Assembly (NCBI GenBank): GCA_004554775.1
Contig: SFKI01000010.1
Span: forward strand, 1-64,000
Length of the DNA: 64,000 nucleotides
Direction of reading: 5' to 3'
Source of the DNA: Subdoligranulum variabile
GTDB lineage: Bacteria > Bacillota > Clostridia > Oscillospirales > Ruminococcaceae
Shown: positions 41,453-49,553 of the stretch, piece after piece
Position numbering within the stretch: position 1 is the stretch's first letter
Layout: every line of letters starts with the position of its first letter
Notes under the pieces: model-generated
Databases searched by the model: none
What the model saw: only the letters and a program-made list of their open reading frames with translations
What the model was told of the DNA's origin: nothing
Program-made: the position numbers and the translations under genes

Positions 41453-42457
41453 TTATACCAGGACGTCTTTGATGAGCAGGCTGAGGCCGCCGGTGGCGGA
41501 GTGGATGAACTCGACAGCGTCGTCGGAGGAGCAGAGCTCGGCGGGGATCTTGATCTCGATGCCGGACTCCGTCTTGAAGCTGCGGCTTTCCAGCTTGCGC
41601 ATGCGGGCGGGGCTGACCGTCATGCGGTCGTCCTCGCGCACGCCGGTCTCGGCGAGGGCCTCCTCAAATTTCGGCGCTGCAAGGGGAAAATTCTCCCGGA
41701 TGCGGCTGCGCACGTCCTCGACCGCGATTTGGTTGTCGACGGCCTGGTTGCGCACGAGCAGCTCCACCGCAGTCTCGGTGCCGCCGTCGAAGGGGGGCAC
41801 GTCGTCGCGGTCCTCGGTCTCGGGGTAGGCTTCCTTCACGGCGGCAACGGCGGTCTCGCAGACGGCTTTCAGCTTGGCCTTCTCCTGCATGGCTTCGGTG
41901 CAGCCAAAAACGCGCGTAGATAAGTAAAAATCCTTCTTGTCGTCGATCGTGTACTTTCTTTCGATCAACCGTACCACGCCGTTGGCGCGGTCGATCAGCA
42001 CGGCTTCGTCGGCCTTGGGGGTGCCGGGCAGCAGCGTGCGCTGCGGCACCATGCTGCTGACCTGCCCGTTGCCCAGCACCTGCGTGTTGTGGGTGTAGCC
42101 GGGGCGGTAGTTCAGCTTCAGCACGCCGTAGTGCGGCACTGCGCCGTAGTTGAAATCCACAACGGCCAGATCGCCCGCCGGGATGGTGGGGTATTGCAGC
42201 ATCTGCTCAAAGATGACGCCTGCGATTCTGCGCGATATATCGACAAAATCATTGTTGTGCGCCATCTCGGCCGCAAAGGCGGAATCCGGCAGGAAACGGC
42301 AGTTTTTGACCTCGTCGCTGGCAAAGGCTTTTTCCAGCACGGCGGTGAAATATTCAAAAAGGTCGGCATCCATGTCCATCGGACGGTCGGACAGCATCGG
42401 CTCCGACGCGCCGGGGTCCAGCAGGTGCAGGATGACTTGGTTGATCGTAACTTCCAT
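41453..42457 (-). CDS. Nucleoid-associated protein (NdpA/YejK family)
   Basis: 334 residues beginning MEVTINQVILHLLDPGASEP, the typical start of the 37-kDa nucleoid-associated family. The family is linked to DNA binding in Gram-negatives and also appears in phage and mobile DNA; function is not well defined. ATG at 42457 follows AAAGGAGC by 8 bases. Single gene. Confidence 0.82.
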   Translation of the reverse strand: MEVTINQVILHLLDPGASEPMLSDRPMDMDADLFEYFTAVLEKAFASDEVKNCRFLPDSAFAAEMAHNNDFVDISRRIAGVIFEQMLQYPTIPAGDLAVVDFNYGAVPHYGVLKLNYRPGYTHNTQVLGNGQVSSMVPQRTLLPGTPKADEAVLIDRANGVVRLIERKYTIDDKKDFYLSTRVFGCTEAMQEKAKLKAVCETAVAAVKEAYPETEDRDDVPPFDGGTETAVELLVRNQAVDNQIAVEDVRSRIRENFPLAAPKFEEALAETGVREDDRMTVSPARMRKLESRSFKTESGIEIKIPAELCSSDDAVEFIHSATGGLSLLIKDVLV

Positions 42458-42583
42458 TGGGAACGCTCCTTTATTTGGCATAGGTATTAGTATACCACAA
42501 TTTGCCGGGGATGGCTACAGCGTTTTGGGGGATGCTTGGCTGTGTGGGCCGATGCGTCGGCCCGCCGAAAGGAGCATGGTTTT

Positions 42584-42799
42584 ATGAAGGATGGATTTGC
42601 GAAAAAGGTCCCCGAGGAAACGCTGGCACACACGGTGCCGTGCCGCCAGAAGCAGGCGCGGGAGTATTTGCAGGGCCGCGTCCCCGGCGTAATGCAGGCG
42701 TATGCGCCGGAGGGAAAGGCGGATGCGGAGGATGGGTTTGTGGAAAGCGAGGAGACGGTGAAAAGGTTGGCGAAGTGGAGAGAGGAGGCGATTTATTGA
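42584..42799 (+). CDS. Small hypothetical protein
   Basis: 71 residues, highly charged, no membrane segment, with a helical C-terminal half (EDGFVESEETVKRLAKWREEA). AAAGGAG lies 10 bases before ATG 42584. It has the composition of a real small gene (GC-rich third positions), but no family is recognised. A composite repeat begins 26 bases after its stop. Confidence 0.55.
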   Translation: MKDGFAKKVPEETLAHTVPCRQKQAREYLQGRVPGVMQAYAPEGKADAEDGFVESEETVKRLAKWREEAIY

Positions 42800-42825
42800 G
42801 GGGGTGAGCGGTGACGTGAGATTGC

Positions 42826-43138
42826 GCGGGCGGATATAGAATCCGCCCCTACGCCAACATGATTTTGGCTCCGGAGGGGGCAATCGGAGAAGAAGCAAAA
42901 AGCGTTAAGAAACGTGCAGCACTCCTGCACGTTTTAGCTTTTTGTTTCTTCGACCACAACTTTGGGGTTCTTAGGGGCGAGCGCTTGGCGGCGCACAACG
43001 AGCGCCGCCAGTTTGCTGCGCAAACCCGCTCGTGCGGTTATTCGCCCCGCTGGGGCGACTTCTCTTTTGGTCACAAAAGAGAAGGAATAACGGAGGCCGC
43101 CCACTAAAAAAGGGAGTCACCGCAAGGTGGTGACTCCC
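42826..43138 (+). repeat. Complete composite multi-hairpin element, includes structured copy 3
   Basis: Modules in order: GGGCGGATAT hairpin; GGCTCCGGAGGGGGCAATC; nested hairpin with outer arms AGCAAAAAGC/GCTTTTTGTTT and inner AACGTGCAG..CTGCACGTT; TTAGGGGCGAGC; then structured hairpins 42987-42994 with 43002-43009, 43011-43015 with 43021-43025, CCGCTCGTGCGG, and 43043-43048 with 43052-43057; TTCTCTTTTGG..CAAAAGAGAA; finally GGGAGTCACC..GGTGACTCCC, which doubles as a terminator for the minus-strand thioesterase gene. Confidence 0.88.
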
Positions 43139-43151
43139 GCCGGAGCGCGAT

Positions 43152-43535
43152 TCAGGCTTTGCTTTCGGCTTTTTTGAGGAAGCGGTCGGCGTCGACGAGG
43201 TAGCGTTCGTGCTCGCCATGGGCGATTTCGGTCACGTCGTCGTAGACGCGGAAAGAGAACCGCACGCGGCGGTCGGTGACTTCGAGCACCTCGCAATCGC
43301 ACTGGACCACCATGCCGATGGGCGTCGGCGCGGTGTGGGCCAGCTGCAGGCTGGTGCCGACGGTCGTCAGGCCGAGCTCGAGCTCGGGCGCGATGGTCTG
43401 CCAGCAGGTTTTTTCCACGAGGGCGGCCACGGCGGGGGTGGCCAGCACCGGGAGCTCGCCGCTTTCCATGGCTTGGGCGGTATTTTCGGTGGTCACGCGC
43501 AGGGCGGCGTGGCCTTTGCAGCCGGGGTGTAGCAT
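43152..43535 (-). CDS. Thioesterase, FlK-like hot-dog fold
   Basis: 127 residues with the FlK-type pattern VLATPAVAALVEKTCW and HTAPTPIGMVVQ. Relatives include fluoroacetyl-CoA thioesterase and many uncharacterised acyl-CoA thioesterases; the substrate is unknown. TAGGAGG precedes the ATG at 43535. Single gene ending in the repeat's last hairpin. Confidence 0.85.
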   Translation of the reverse strand: MLHPGCKGHAALRVTTENTAQAMESGELPVLATPAVAALVEKTCWQTIAPELELGLTTVGTSLQLAHTAPTPIGMVVQCDCEVLEVTDRRVRFSFRVYDDVTEIAHGEHERYLVDADRFLKKAESKA

Positions 43536-43611
43536 GTGGGGGGCCTCCTATTTTATATGGTATATGGATAGAAAAAATGTATTGTTATTTTTTGTGGCAG
43601 CAGCGTGAGAT

Positions 43612-43642
43612 TGTGCGGGCGAGCAATGCCCGCCCCTACGGG
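43612..43642. repeat. Single GGGCGAGCAAT hairpin unit
   Basis: TGCGGGCGAGCAATGCCCGC plus CCCTACGGG, a lone member of the family seen at 39.0 and 58.9 kb. It is the only repeat in the gap 43536-43687. Confidence 0.7.
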
Positions 43643-43687
43643 TTTCATTTAGTAGTATACCACTTCCTGCAAATGTGCACAATGATA

Positions 43688-43716
43688 TTGCAATTTGCGG
43701 CAGGAACCGCTATAAT
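43688..43716 (+). promoter_or_regulatory. Promoter of uraA
   Basis: TTGCAA at 43688-43693 and TATAAT at 43711-43716, 17-base spacing. Confidence 0.82.
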
Positions 43717-43728
43717 AATAAGGAAAGC

Positions 43729-43770
43729 GAGGGGGCAGGTGTTAAATACACAGCTGTTCCCTTTTTTTGC
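43729..43770 (+). promoter_or_regulatory. Possible attenuator in the uraA leader
   Basis: A hairpin region GGGGGCAGGTG..CAGCTGTTCCC followed by seven T residues sits just past the promoter, about 70 bases before the start codon. Pyrimidine genes are often attenuated by PyrR. The stem is imperfect and no PyrR box was confirmed. Confidence 0.45.
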
Positions 43771-43835
43771 GGCCCATGCGCACCGCGCCCGCTTTGCGGC
43801 TGGCACGCGGCGCCGCCAACTGACAGGAGGATGTC

Positions 43836-45164
43836 ATGAGCGAAAAAATCGACTATTCCAAAGGCATTTACGATGCCAAAACCCTGGGCACGCCCAAGCT
43901 GCTGATTTTGGGCGCACAGCACATGTTTGCCATGTTCGGCGCAACGGTGCTTGTGCCGCTGCTGACCGGCCTGAGCGTAAGCACCACGCTGCTGTGCGCC
44001 GGTCTGGGCACGCTGCTGTTCCACTTTTTGTGCAAGGGCAAGGTGCCTGCCTTTTTGGGCTCCAGCTTTGCCTACCTGGGCGGCTTTGCCATCGTGACCA
44101 ACGGCGGTGCCAACCCCGAAAACCTGCCCTACGCCTGCGCCGCCGTGGCGCTGTCCGGCCTGGTCTACGTGCTGTTCAGCGCGCTGATCTCCGCGTTCGG
44201 CATCCGTAAAATGATGCGCTTCTTCCCGCCGGTCGTTACCGGCCCCATCATCATTGCCATCGGCCTGATCCTGGCCCCGAGCGCCATCAACAACTGCCAG
44301 TCTAACTGGCTGCTGGCCTTTGTGGCGCTGGCAACCGTCATCATCTGCAACATCTGGGGCAAGGGCATGGTCAAGATTTTGCCCATCCTCATCGGCGTGC
44401 TGGTTTCTTACGCGGTAGCGCTGGTTACGGGCGCGGTCGACTTCCAGGCCATCGGCGCTGCCGCCTGGTTCGGCATCCCGCTGCACAAGGACAGCATGGG
44501 TCTGTTTGCCCTGGACGGCAGCGAGACCTTCATCAGCGCGGTGTTCACCATCGTGCCCATTGCGCTGGCGACCATGATGGAGCACATCGGCGACATTGCC
44601 GCCATCAGCGCCACCACCGGTAAAAACTACATCCGCGACCCGGGCCTGAACAAGACCCTGCTGGGCGACGGCCTTGCCACCGCGATGGCCGGCCTGCTGG
44701 GCGGCCCCGCCAACACCACCTACGGCGAGAACACCGGCGTGCTGGCCCTGACCAAGATCTACGACCCGCTGGTCATCCGCATTGCGGCTGTGTTTGCCAT
44801 GATCCTGAGCTTCTGCCCCAAGTTTGAGGCGGTTATCAACACGATCCCGTCCGGCATTGTGGGCGGCATCAGCTTTGTGCTGTACGGCATGATCTCCGCC
44901 ATCGGCGTGCGCAACGTGGTCGAGAACCGCGTTGACTTCACCAACTCCCGCAACCTGATCATTGCCGCTGTTATCCTGGTCTGCGCGCTGGGCTTCAACT
45001 CGGTGGGCGGCATCACGTTTGCCATCGCGGGCGTGAACATCAACCTGTCCGGCCTGGCCATTGCCGCCATCGCGGGCATTTTGCTGAACGCCATCCTGCC
45101 CGGCAACGACTACGAGTTCGACGAGGGCAGCAACGAGCCCGAGAGCGCGAGCCTGCGCGTTTGA
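43836..45164 (+). CDS. uraA: Uracil/xanthine permease (NCS2)
   Basis: 442 residues and about 14 helices. GAQHMFAMFGATVLVP at the N-terminus, FLGSSFAYLGG, and the helix-10 signature region GLLGGPANTTYGENTG identify the UraA/PyrP branch for uracil uptake with protons. ACAGGAGG precedes the ATG at 43836. A small gene follows 19 bases downstream. Confidence 0.94.
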   Translation: MSEKIDYSKGIYDAKTLGTPKLLILGAQHMFAMFGATVLVPLLTGLSVSTTLLCAGLGTLLFHFLCKGKVPAFLGSSFAYLGGFAIVTNGGANPENLPYACAAVALSGLVYVLFSALISAFGIRKMMRFFPPVVTGPIIIAIGLILAPSAINNCQSNWLLAFVALATVIICNIWGKGMVKILPILIGVLVSYAVALVTGAVDFQAIGAAAWFGIPLHKDSMGLFALDGSETFISAVFTIVPIALATMMEHIGDIAAISATTGKNYIRDPGLNKTLLGDGLATAMAGLLGGPANTTYGENTGVLALTKIYDPLVIRIAAVFAMILSFCPKFEAVINTIPSGIVGGISFVLYGMISAIGVRNVVENRVDFTNSRNLIIAAVILVCALGFNSVGGITFAIAGVNINLSGLAIAAIAGILLNAILPGNDYEFDEGSNEPESASLRV

Positions 45165-45183
45165 TTTATAAAAGGAGTGCTGC

Positions 45184-45540
45184 ATGACCGCCAGCGATTT
45201 TACTAACCTGCATTTGCAATATCTCTCCACCCAGGCGGAGGGCGAGGTCCCGGTGGCCATCGAGCACGACTTCCACAACGGGCGGATGGTGGACCATTAT
45301 TTTGTCACGCCATCGCAGAATTTTTGGAACGACGAGGCCATCAAGCCCCTGGAGGGCGTGACCGGCATCCTGTTTTTGCAGCAGCCGGACGGCGCACCCT
45401 GGAAGATTTTGGTCAACGATACAACGATGTTTAAGGAAGTGTACTTCGATTTCCCCGAGGAAGAGTTCCGGCAGATGCTGGCGAACAGCCATGTGATTTT
45501 GCCGGGGGAACCGGGGTTTGTGCCACCTTCGGCTACTTGA
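45184..45540 (+). CDS. Small soluble protein of unknown function
   Basis: 118 residues starting MTASDFTNLHLQYLS; mixed alpha/beta, acidic, no membrane helix and no cysteine. AAAGGAG is well placed and the uracil permease stops 19 bases upstream, so the two are probably cotranscribed. The sequence (EHDFHNGRMVDHYF, then KILVNDTTMFKEVYFDFP) is not assigned to a family here. Confidence 0.65.
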   Translation: MTASDFTNLHLQYLSTQAEGEVPVAIEHDFHNGRMVDHYFVTPSQNFWNDEAIKPLEGVTGILFLQQPDGAPWKILVNDTTMFKEVYFDFPEEEFRQMLANSHVILPGEPGFVPPSAT

Positions 45541-45554
45541 TATTCTGCTTACTA

Positions 45555-45800
45555 TTCTGCCTTACCGGGCGTTGCCACCTTGCGGCAACGCCCTTTTTTA
45601 GTGGGCAACTACCCGTAAGCCTTCCTTTTTGGACACCCAAAAAGGAAGCGAAAAAGGTGCCCGCGGGGTGGTCGAGAAATCAAAAAGCTAAAACGTGCAG
45701 GAGTGCTGCACGTTTCTTAACGCTTTTTGATTCCTCTCCGATTGACCCCTCCGGGGCCAAAAACATGTTGGCGTAGGGGCGGATTCTATATCCGCCCGAC
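45555..45800 (-). repeat. Composite multi-hairpin element, inverted orientation
   Basis: On the plus strand: terminator hairpin GGGCGTTGCC..GGCAACGCCC plus T-run (likely ends 45184-45540), CCTTCCTTTTTGG..CAAAAAGGAAG, nested hairpin AATCAAAAAGC..GCTTTTTGATT with inner AACGTGCAG/CTGCACGTT, TTGACCCCTCCGGGGCC, and GGGGCGGATTCTATATCCGCCC. The order is exactly the reverse of 42826-43138. The first 100 bases are almost identical to 49228-49330. Confidence 0.87.
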
Positions 45801-45854
45801 ATGTACGCGTATTTGCATGGGGCGTCGAGGACGCCGCCCCCTACGAACTACGCG

Positions 45855-46000
45855 TAAAGCCTCCCTTGTGTAAAGGGAGGTGGCACGGCGGAGCCGTGAC
45901 GGAGGGATTGGAGCGTGTATGGGCGTGTTGGGCTATATCCGTAAGGTCACAATCCCCCACCGCCTTCGGCGGAGCCCCCTTTACACAAGGGGGCCTTTAA
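45855..46000. mobile_element. MITE-like element with terminal inverted repeats
   Basis: Ends match as inverted repeats over 24 bases with 21 identical positions: TAAAGCCTCCCTTGTG at the left and its near-complement CACAAGGGGGCCTTTA at the right. Between them are two hairpins, CACGGCGGAGCCGTG and CCGCCTTCGGCGG. No coding sequence. Length about 146 bases. Similar terminal sequence is known from gut Oscillospirales intergenic regions. No target duplication is obvious. Confidence 0.7.
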
Positions 46001-46004
46001 CTCT

Positions 46005-46272
46005 ACCCCCATAGAGTTTATTTTGGCCCCGAAGGGGTCAATGTGGGAAGAGCACAAAGCGCCGTTAAGAAAATGCAGTCACTCCTGCATTTTTAGGCGC
46101 TTTGTGCTCTGACCCACCTTTTTGGGGTCCCTAGGGGCGAGTAGCCCCTAGGCCGGGGTTCGCTGCCTCGGAACAGCGAGACTTTTTTCGTTTCCTTTTT
46201 TGGTCACAAAAAAGGAAAGCCTTGCGGGAGAAGCCCATTATAAAAGGGTGTCCCCGCAGGGTGGGGACACCC
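46005..46272 (+). repeat. Composite multi-hairpin element
   Basis: Modules in order: GGCCCCGAAGGGGTCAATG; nested hairpin with outer arms AGCACAAAGCGCC and GGCGCTTTGTGCT (13 perfect pairs, sequence unlike other copies) around ATGCAGTCACTCCTGCAT; CCTAGGGGCGAGTAGCCCCTAGG; TTTCCTTTTTTGG..CAAAAAAGGAAA; GGGTGTCCCC..GGGGACACCC. Confidence 0.88.
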
Positions 46273-46303
46273 GGCGCAAGCACAAAAATATAGGCAAAAC
46301 CTA

Positions 46304-46351
46304 TTGACAAGCGGCGGCTATGATGCTAACATATGAACATACAAACATATG
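46304..46351 (+). promoter_or_regulatory. Promoter with overlapping operator for the metal-efflux genes
   Basis: TTGACA at 46304-46309 and TAACAT at 46327-46332 (17-base spacing). An imperfect inverted repeat with CATATGAAC and AAACATATG half-sites covers the -10 box (46330-46351). ArsR/SmtB repressors commonly bind such AT-rich dyads, so the next gene probably represses itself. Confidence 0.7.
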
Positions 46352-46368
46352 AAAGGATGAGACACCCA

Positions 46369-46728
46369 ATGGCTGACAGCGCGCAGGAGAAAATGCAAGA
46401 CCAACCCTTGGACGAGGCCGACATCGCCAGGCTGCAAAACGATCTGCCGGGGGATGAGATCCTGTATGACCTGGCCGAGCTGTTCCGGGTGTTTGGGGAC
46501 TCGACCCGCATCAAAATTTTGTATGCTTTGTTTGAAAGCGAGCTTTGCGTCAACGATATTGCCCAGGTCGTGGGCATCTCGCAAAGCGCGGTCAGCCACC
46601 AGCTGCGGGTGCTGAAAACCAGCAAGCTCGTCAAGTTCCGGCGCGATGGCAAGGCCATCTACTACTCGCTGGACGACGACCACGTCCGCAGCATGATCTC
46701 CCTCGGCATGGACCACGTCGAGGAATAA
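46369..46728 (+). CDS. ArsR/SmtB family metal-responsive repressor
   Basis: 119 residues, winged helix-turn-helix with FRVFGDSTRIKILYAL, the ELCVND segment at the alpha3 position where SmtB/CadC-type sensors can bind metal, and recognition helix VGISQSAVSHQLRVL. C-terminal HVRSMISLGMDHVEE has the histidine spacing of an alpha5 zinc site. ATG at 46369 follows GAAAGGA; an earlier ATG lies within the operator and lacks a ribosome site. It releases the promoter when Zn, Cd or similar metal is present. Confidence 0.92.
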   Translation: MADSAQEKMQDQPLDEADIARLQNDLPGDEILYDLAELFRVFGDSTRIKILYALFESELCVNDIAQVVGISQSAVSHQLRVLKTSKLVKFRRDGKAIYYSLDDDHVRSMISLGMDHVEE

Positions 46729-46776
46729 CGAAGCTTCCCGTAAAATTTATTTTTTGTATAAAAGGAGTGCCCCGCC

Positions 46777-46992
46777 ATGAAAAAGAAGTTTACTATCGAA
46801 GTTGACTGTGCCAACTGCGCCGCCAAGATCGAGAACGCCGTCAAGGAGCTGCCCGGCGTTACCAACGCCAGCATCAGCTTTATGGCCCAGAAAATGATGC
46901 TGGAAGCCGACGATGACAAGTTCGACGCCGTTTTGCAGGAGGCCGTGAAGGTCGCCAAAAAGGTGGAGCCGGATTTTGAGATCGAGCTGTAA
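46777..46992 (+). CDS. Free-standing heavy-metal-associated (HMA) domain protein
   Basis: 71 residues, ferredoxin-like fold with the metal-binding CANCAAK motif (DCANCAAKIENAVKELPGV). Such a domain is often the N-terminus of metal P-type ATPases, but the ATPase at 47338 has none, so it is encoded separately here. It may hand metal to the pump. AAAGGAG precedes ATG. The ArsR gene ends 48 bases upstream. Confidence 0.92.
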   Translation: MKKKFTIEVDCANCAAKIENAVKELPGVTNASISFMAQKMMLEADDDKFDAVLQEAVKVAKKVEPDFEIEL

Positions 46993-47007
46993 GGGCAGCG
47001 TCTGCCT

Positions 47008-47245
47008 TTGTGGCTGTGTAGGGGCGCACACTGTGCGCCCGCGGGCGGATATAGAATCCGCCCCTACGGCGTAGGGGAGCACTTGGCGGGCAAAACGATG
47101 CCCGCCAGCCAGCAAAGCTGGCCCGCTCGTGCGGTTCAATGCCCCGCCGGGGCATTGATCGTTGCACGACCCCGCAATTCTATATGCTCCCGTGCTGTCT
47201 TGCGCCACCGCTAAACTGCACGGGCGCACACTGTGCGCCCCTACA
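47008..47245. repeat. Repeat cluster inside the metal operon, includes structured copy 2
   Basis: TGTAGGGGCGCACACTGTGCGCCC and GGGCGGATAT..ATCCGCCCCTACGG, then structured hairpins: 47085-47091 with 47100-47106, 47108-47113 with 47117-47122, CCGCTCGTGCGG at 47123-47134, and 47137-47145 with 47149-47157. The block ends GGGCGCACACTGTGCGCCCC TACA. It separates the HMA and ATPase genes. Confidence 0.85.
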
Positions 47246-47337
47246 TTCTGTGCTCTCCAAAACTCCAGCAGGCAACTCGCCCAGCCGGCCACAACTTCCG
47301 GCCGGGTACCTTTTTACCCAAACGGAGGTCCTACAGC

Positions 47338-49221
47338 ATGAACAAGAAACAGAAAAAGACGCTGCAACGTATTATCGTTGCGGGCGCCCTGAGCGCTGTG
47401 CTGGCGCTGCTTTTCCATTTTGCGGCGCTGCCGTGGTTTGTGCAGCTGGTTTTGTGGCTGGTGCCCTACCTGATCATCGGGCACGATGTGCTGCGCAAGG
47501 CCTTTATGGGCATCAAAAACCGCGAAATTTTTGACGAAAACTTCCTCATGGCGGTCGCCACGGTCGGCGCGGTCGCCTGCGGCGAGTACAGCGAGGGCGT
47601 TGCCGTTATGCTGTTCTACCAGATCGGCGAGCTGTTCCAGTCCTACGCCGTCGGCAAGAGCCGCAGCAGCATCACCGCTTTGATGGACATTCGCCCCGAG
47701 GTCGCCAACCTTGAAAGCGCCGACGGCAAGGTGGCCGAGGTTGACCCCGACGATGTGCCGGTCGGCTCGGTCATTGTTGTCAAGCCCGGCGAGAAGATCC
47801 CGCTGGACGGCAGGGTCTTGTCCGGTGAGTCCACGCTGAACACCGCCGCCCTGACCGGCGAGAGCCGCCCGCGCAGCGTGCGCCCCGGCGATGACGTCAT
47901 CAGCGGCTGCGTCAACCAGGACGGCGTGCTCCGCATCGAGACGACCACCCTGTACGACGATTCCACCGTGGCAAAGATCCTCGATCTGGTGGAAAATTCC
48001 AGCCTGAAGAAAGCCCCGGTCGAGAATTTTATCACCAAGTTTGCGCGCTACTACACGCCCGCCGTCTGCATCGGCGCGCTGGTGCTGGCCGTGGTGCCGC
48101 CGCTGTTTTTGGGCGGCTGGGTCGACTGGCTCATGCGCGCGCTGACCTTCCTTGTCATCAGCTGCCCCTGCGCGCTGGTCATCTCGATCCCGCTGACGTT
48201 CTTCGGCGGCATCGGCGGCGCGTCCAAGTGCGGCATCCTCGTCAAAGGCGGCAACTACCTCGAGGCACTGTCCAAAACCCGCGTAGCTGTGTTTGATAAG
48301 ACCGGTACGCTGACCAAGGGCGTGTTTAAAGTCACCCAGGCGATCCCCGTTACCGGCGAGATCTACGACCTGCGGATGATGGAATACGCCTCGCTGGCCG
48401 AGACGATCTCCAACCACCCGATCGCCAAAAGCATCGTGAATGTCTGCCCCCACGTGGACCGCAGCCGCCTGACCGACGGCAAGGAGATCGCGGGGCAGGG
48501 CGTTAAGGCGACCATCGACGGGCACACGGTGCTGGTGGGCAACTTTAAGCTGATGAAGGCCGAGCACGTTGACGTGGCCCCCTACGCCGAGGGCGACGGC
48601 AGGTATGGCACGGCGGCGTACATTGCCTGCGACGGCAAGTTCCTGGGGCACCTGGTCATTTCGGACGAGCTGAAGCCGACGGCCAAGCATGCCATTTCTG
48701 CGCTGCACGCCCAGGATGTGCGCACCGTGATGCTGAGCGGCGACATGCCCGACGTGGCCCAGTATGTGGCCAAGGAGCTGGGTGTGAAGGAGGTACACGG
48801 CGGCCTGATGCCGGCGGACAAGGTGGAATGGGTCGAGAAATTGTTGGCCAACAAGCCGCCCCGCAGCGAGCTGGTGTTTGTGGGCGACGGCATCAACGAT
48901 GCGCCGGTTTTGATGCGTGCCGACATTGGCATTGCGATGGGCGCGCTGGGCAGCGATGCCGCCATCGAGGCCGCCGACGTGGTGCTGATGGACGACGACC
49001 CGGCAAAGGTTGACCTTGCTATACGGATCTCCTGCAAGTGCATGCGCATTGCGTACGAGAACATCGTGTTTGCGCTGGCGGTCAAGGCCATCTGCCTGGT
49101 GCTGACCGCGATGGGCATTACCAACATGTGGTGGGGCGTTTTTGCGGACGTCGGCGTCATGGTGCTGGCGGTGCTGAATGCAACCAGGATGCTGTATACG
49201 AAAAGTTACGAGTGGATGTAA
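47338..49221 (+). CDS. P1B-type metal-efflux ATPase (Zn/Cd/Pb type)
   Basis: 627 residues. No N-terminal metal-binding domain. TM region with SCPCALV (CPC metal site), phosphorylation site DKTGTLT, TGES actuator loop (LTGESRP), the SNHPIA motif and GDGINDAPVL. The last helix reads FADVGVMVLAVLNATRM, with the Asp typical of zinc/cadmium pumps (P1B-2). It exports divalent metal using ATP. GGAGG lies before ATG 47338. Regulation is likely through the ArsR gene upstream. Confidence 0.93.
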   Translation: MNKKQKKTLQRIIVAGALSAVLALLFHFAALPWFVQLVLWLVPYLIIGHDVLRKAFMGIKNREIFDENFLMAVATVGAVACGEYSEGVAVMLFYQIGELFQSYAVGKSRSSITALMDIRPEVANLESADGKVAEVDPDDVPVGSVIVVKPGEKIPLDGRVLSGESTLNTAALTGESRPRSVRPGDDVISGCVNQDGVLRIETTTLYDDSTVAKILDLVENSSLKKAPVENFITKFARYYTPAVCIGALVLAVVPPLFLGGWVDWLMRALTFLVISCPCALVISIPLTFFGGIGGASKCGILVKGGNYLEALSKTRVAVFDKTGTLTKGVFKVTQAIPVTGEIYDLRMMEYASLAETISNHPIAKSIVNVCPHVDRSRLTDGKEIAGQGVKATIDGHTVLVGNFKLMKAEHVDVAPYAEGDGRYGTAAYIACDGKFLGHLVISDELKPTAKHAISALHAQDVRTVMLSGDMPDVAQYVAKELGVKEVHGGLMPADKVEWVEKLLANKPPRSELVFVGDGINDAPVLMRADIGIAMGALGSDAAIEAADVVLMDDDPAKVDLAIRISCKCMRIAYENIVFALAVKAICLVLTAMGITNMWWGVFADVGVMVLAVLNATRMLYTKSYEWM

Positions 49222-49227
49222 TGTGCT

Positions 49228-49530
49228 TATCGGGCGTTGCCACCTTGCGGCAACGCCCTTTTTTAGTGGGCAACTACCCGTAAGCCTTCCTTTTTGGACA
49301 CCCAAAAAGGAAGCGAAAAAGGTGCCCGCAAAAAATGCAGGAGTGCTGCATTTTTCTTAACGCTTTTCCGCCGCCCGACGGTTTGACCCCTCCGGGGCCA
49401 AATTTTTGGTTGGCGTAGGGGCGGATTCCATATCCGCCCGGGGAGTTTGGCGGTGACGTGGGATTCTTGCGGGCGAACAATGTTCGCCCCCTACCCGGTT
49501 TTAAAGGCTCCCCTCAAAGGGGGGCTTTAG
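49228..49530 (-). repeat. Composite multi-hairpin element, inverted orientation
   Basis: Begins with the terminator GGGCGTTGCC..GGCAACGCCC plus TTTTTT (ends the ATPase gene), then CCTTCCTTTTTGG..CAAAAAGGAAG, ATGCAGGAGTGCTGCAT inside TTCTTAACGCTTTT, TTTGACCCCTCCGGGGCC, GGGGCGGATTCCATATCCGCCC, GGGCGAACAATGTTCGCCC and CCCCTCAAAGGGG. The first 100 bases are nearly identical to 45555-45660. Confidence 0.87.
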
Positions 49531-49553
49531 ACGCCCGCGGCAAGCTTGCGTTA

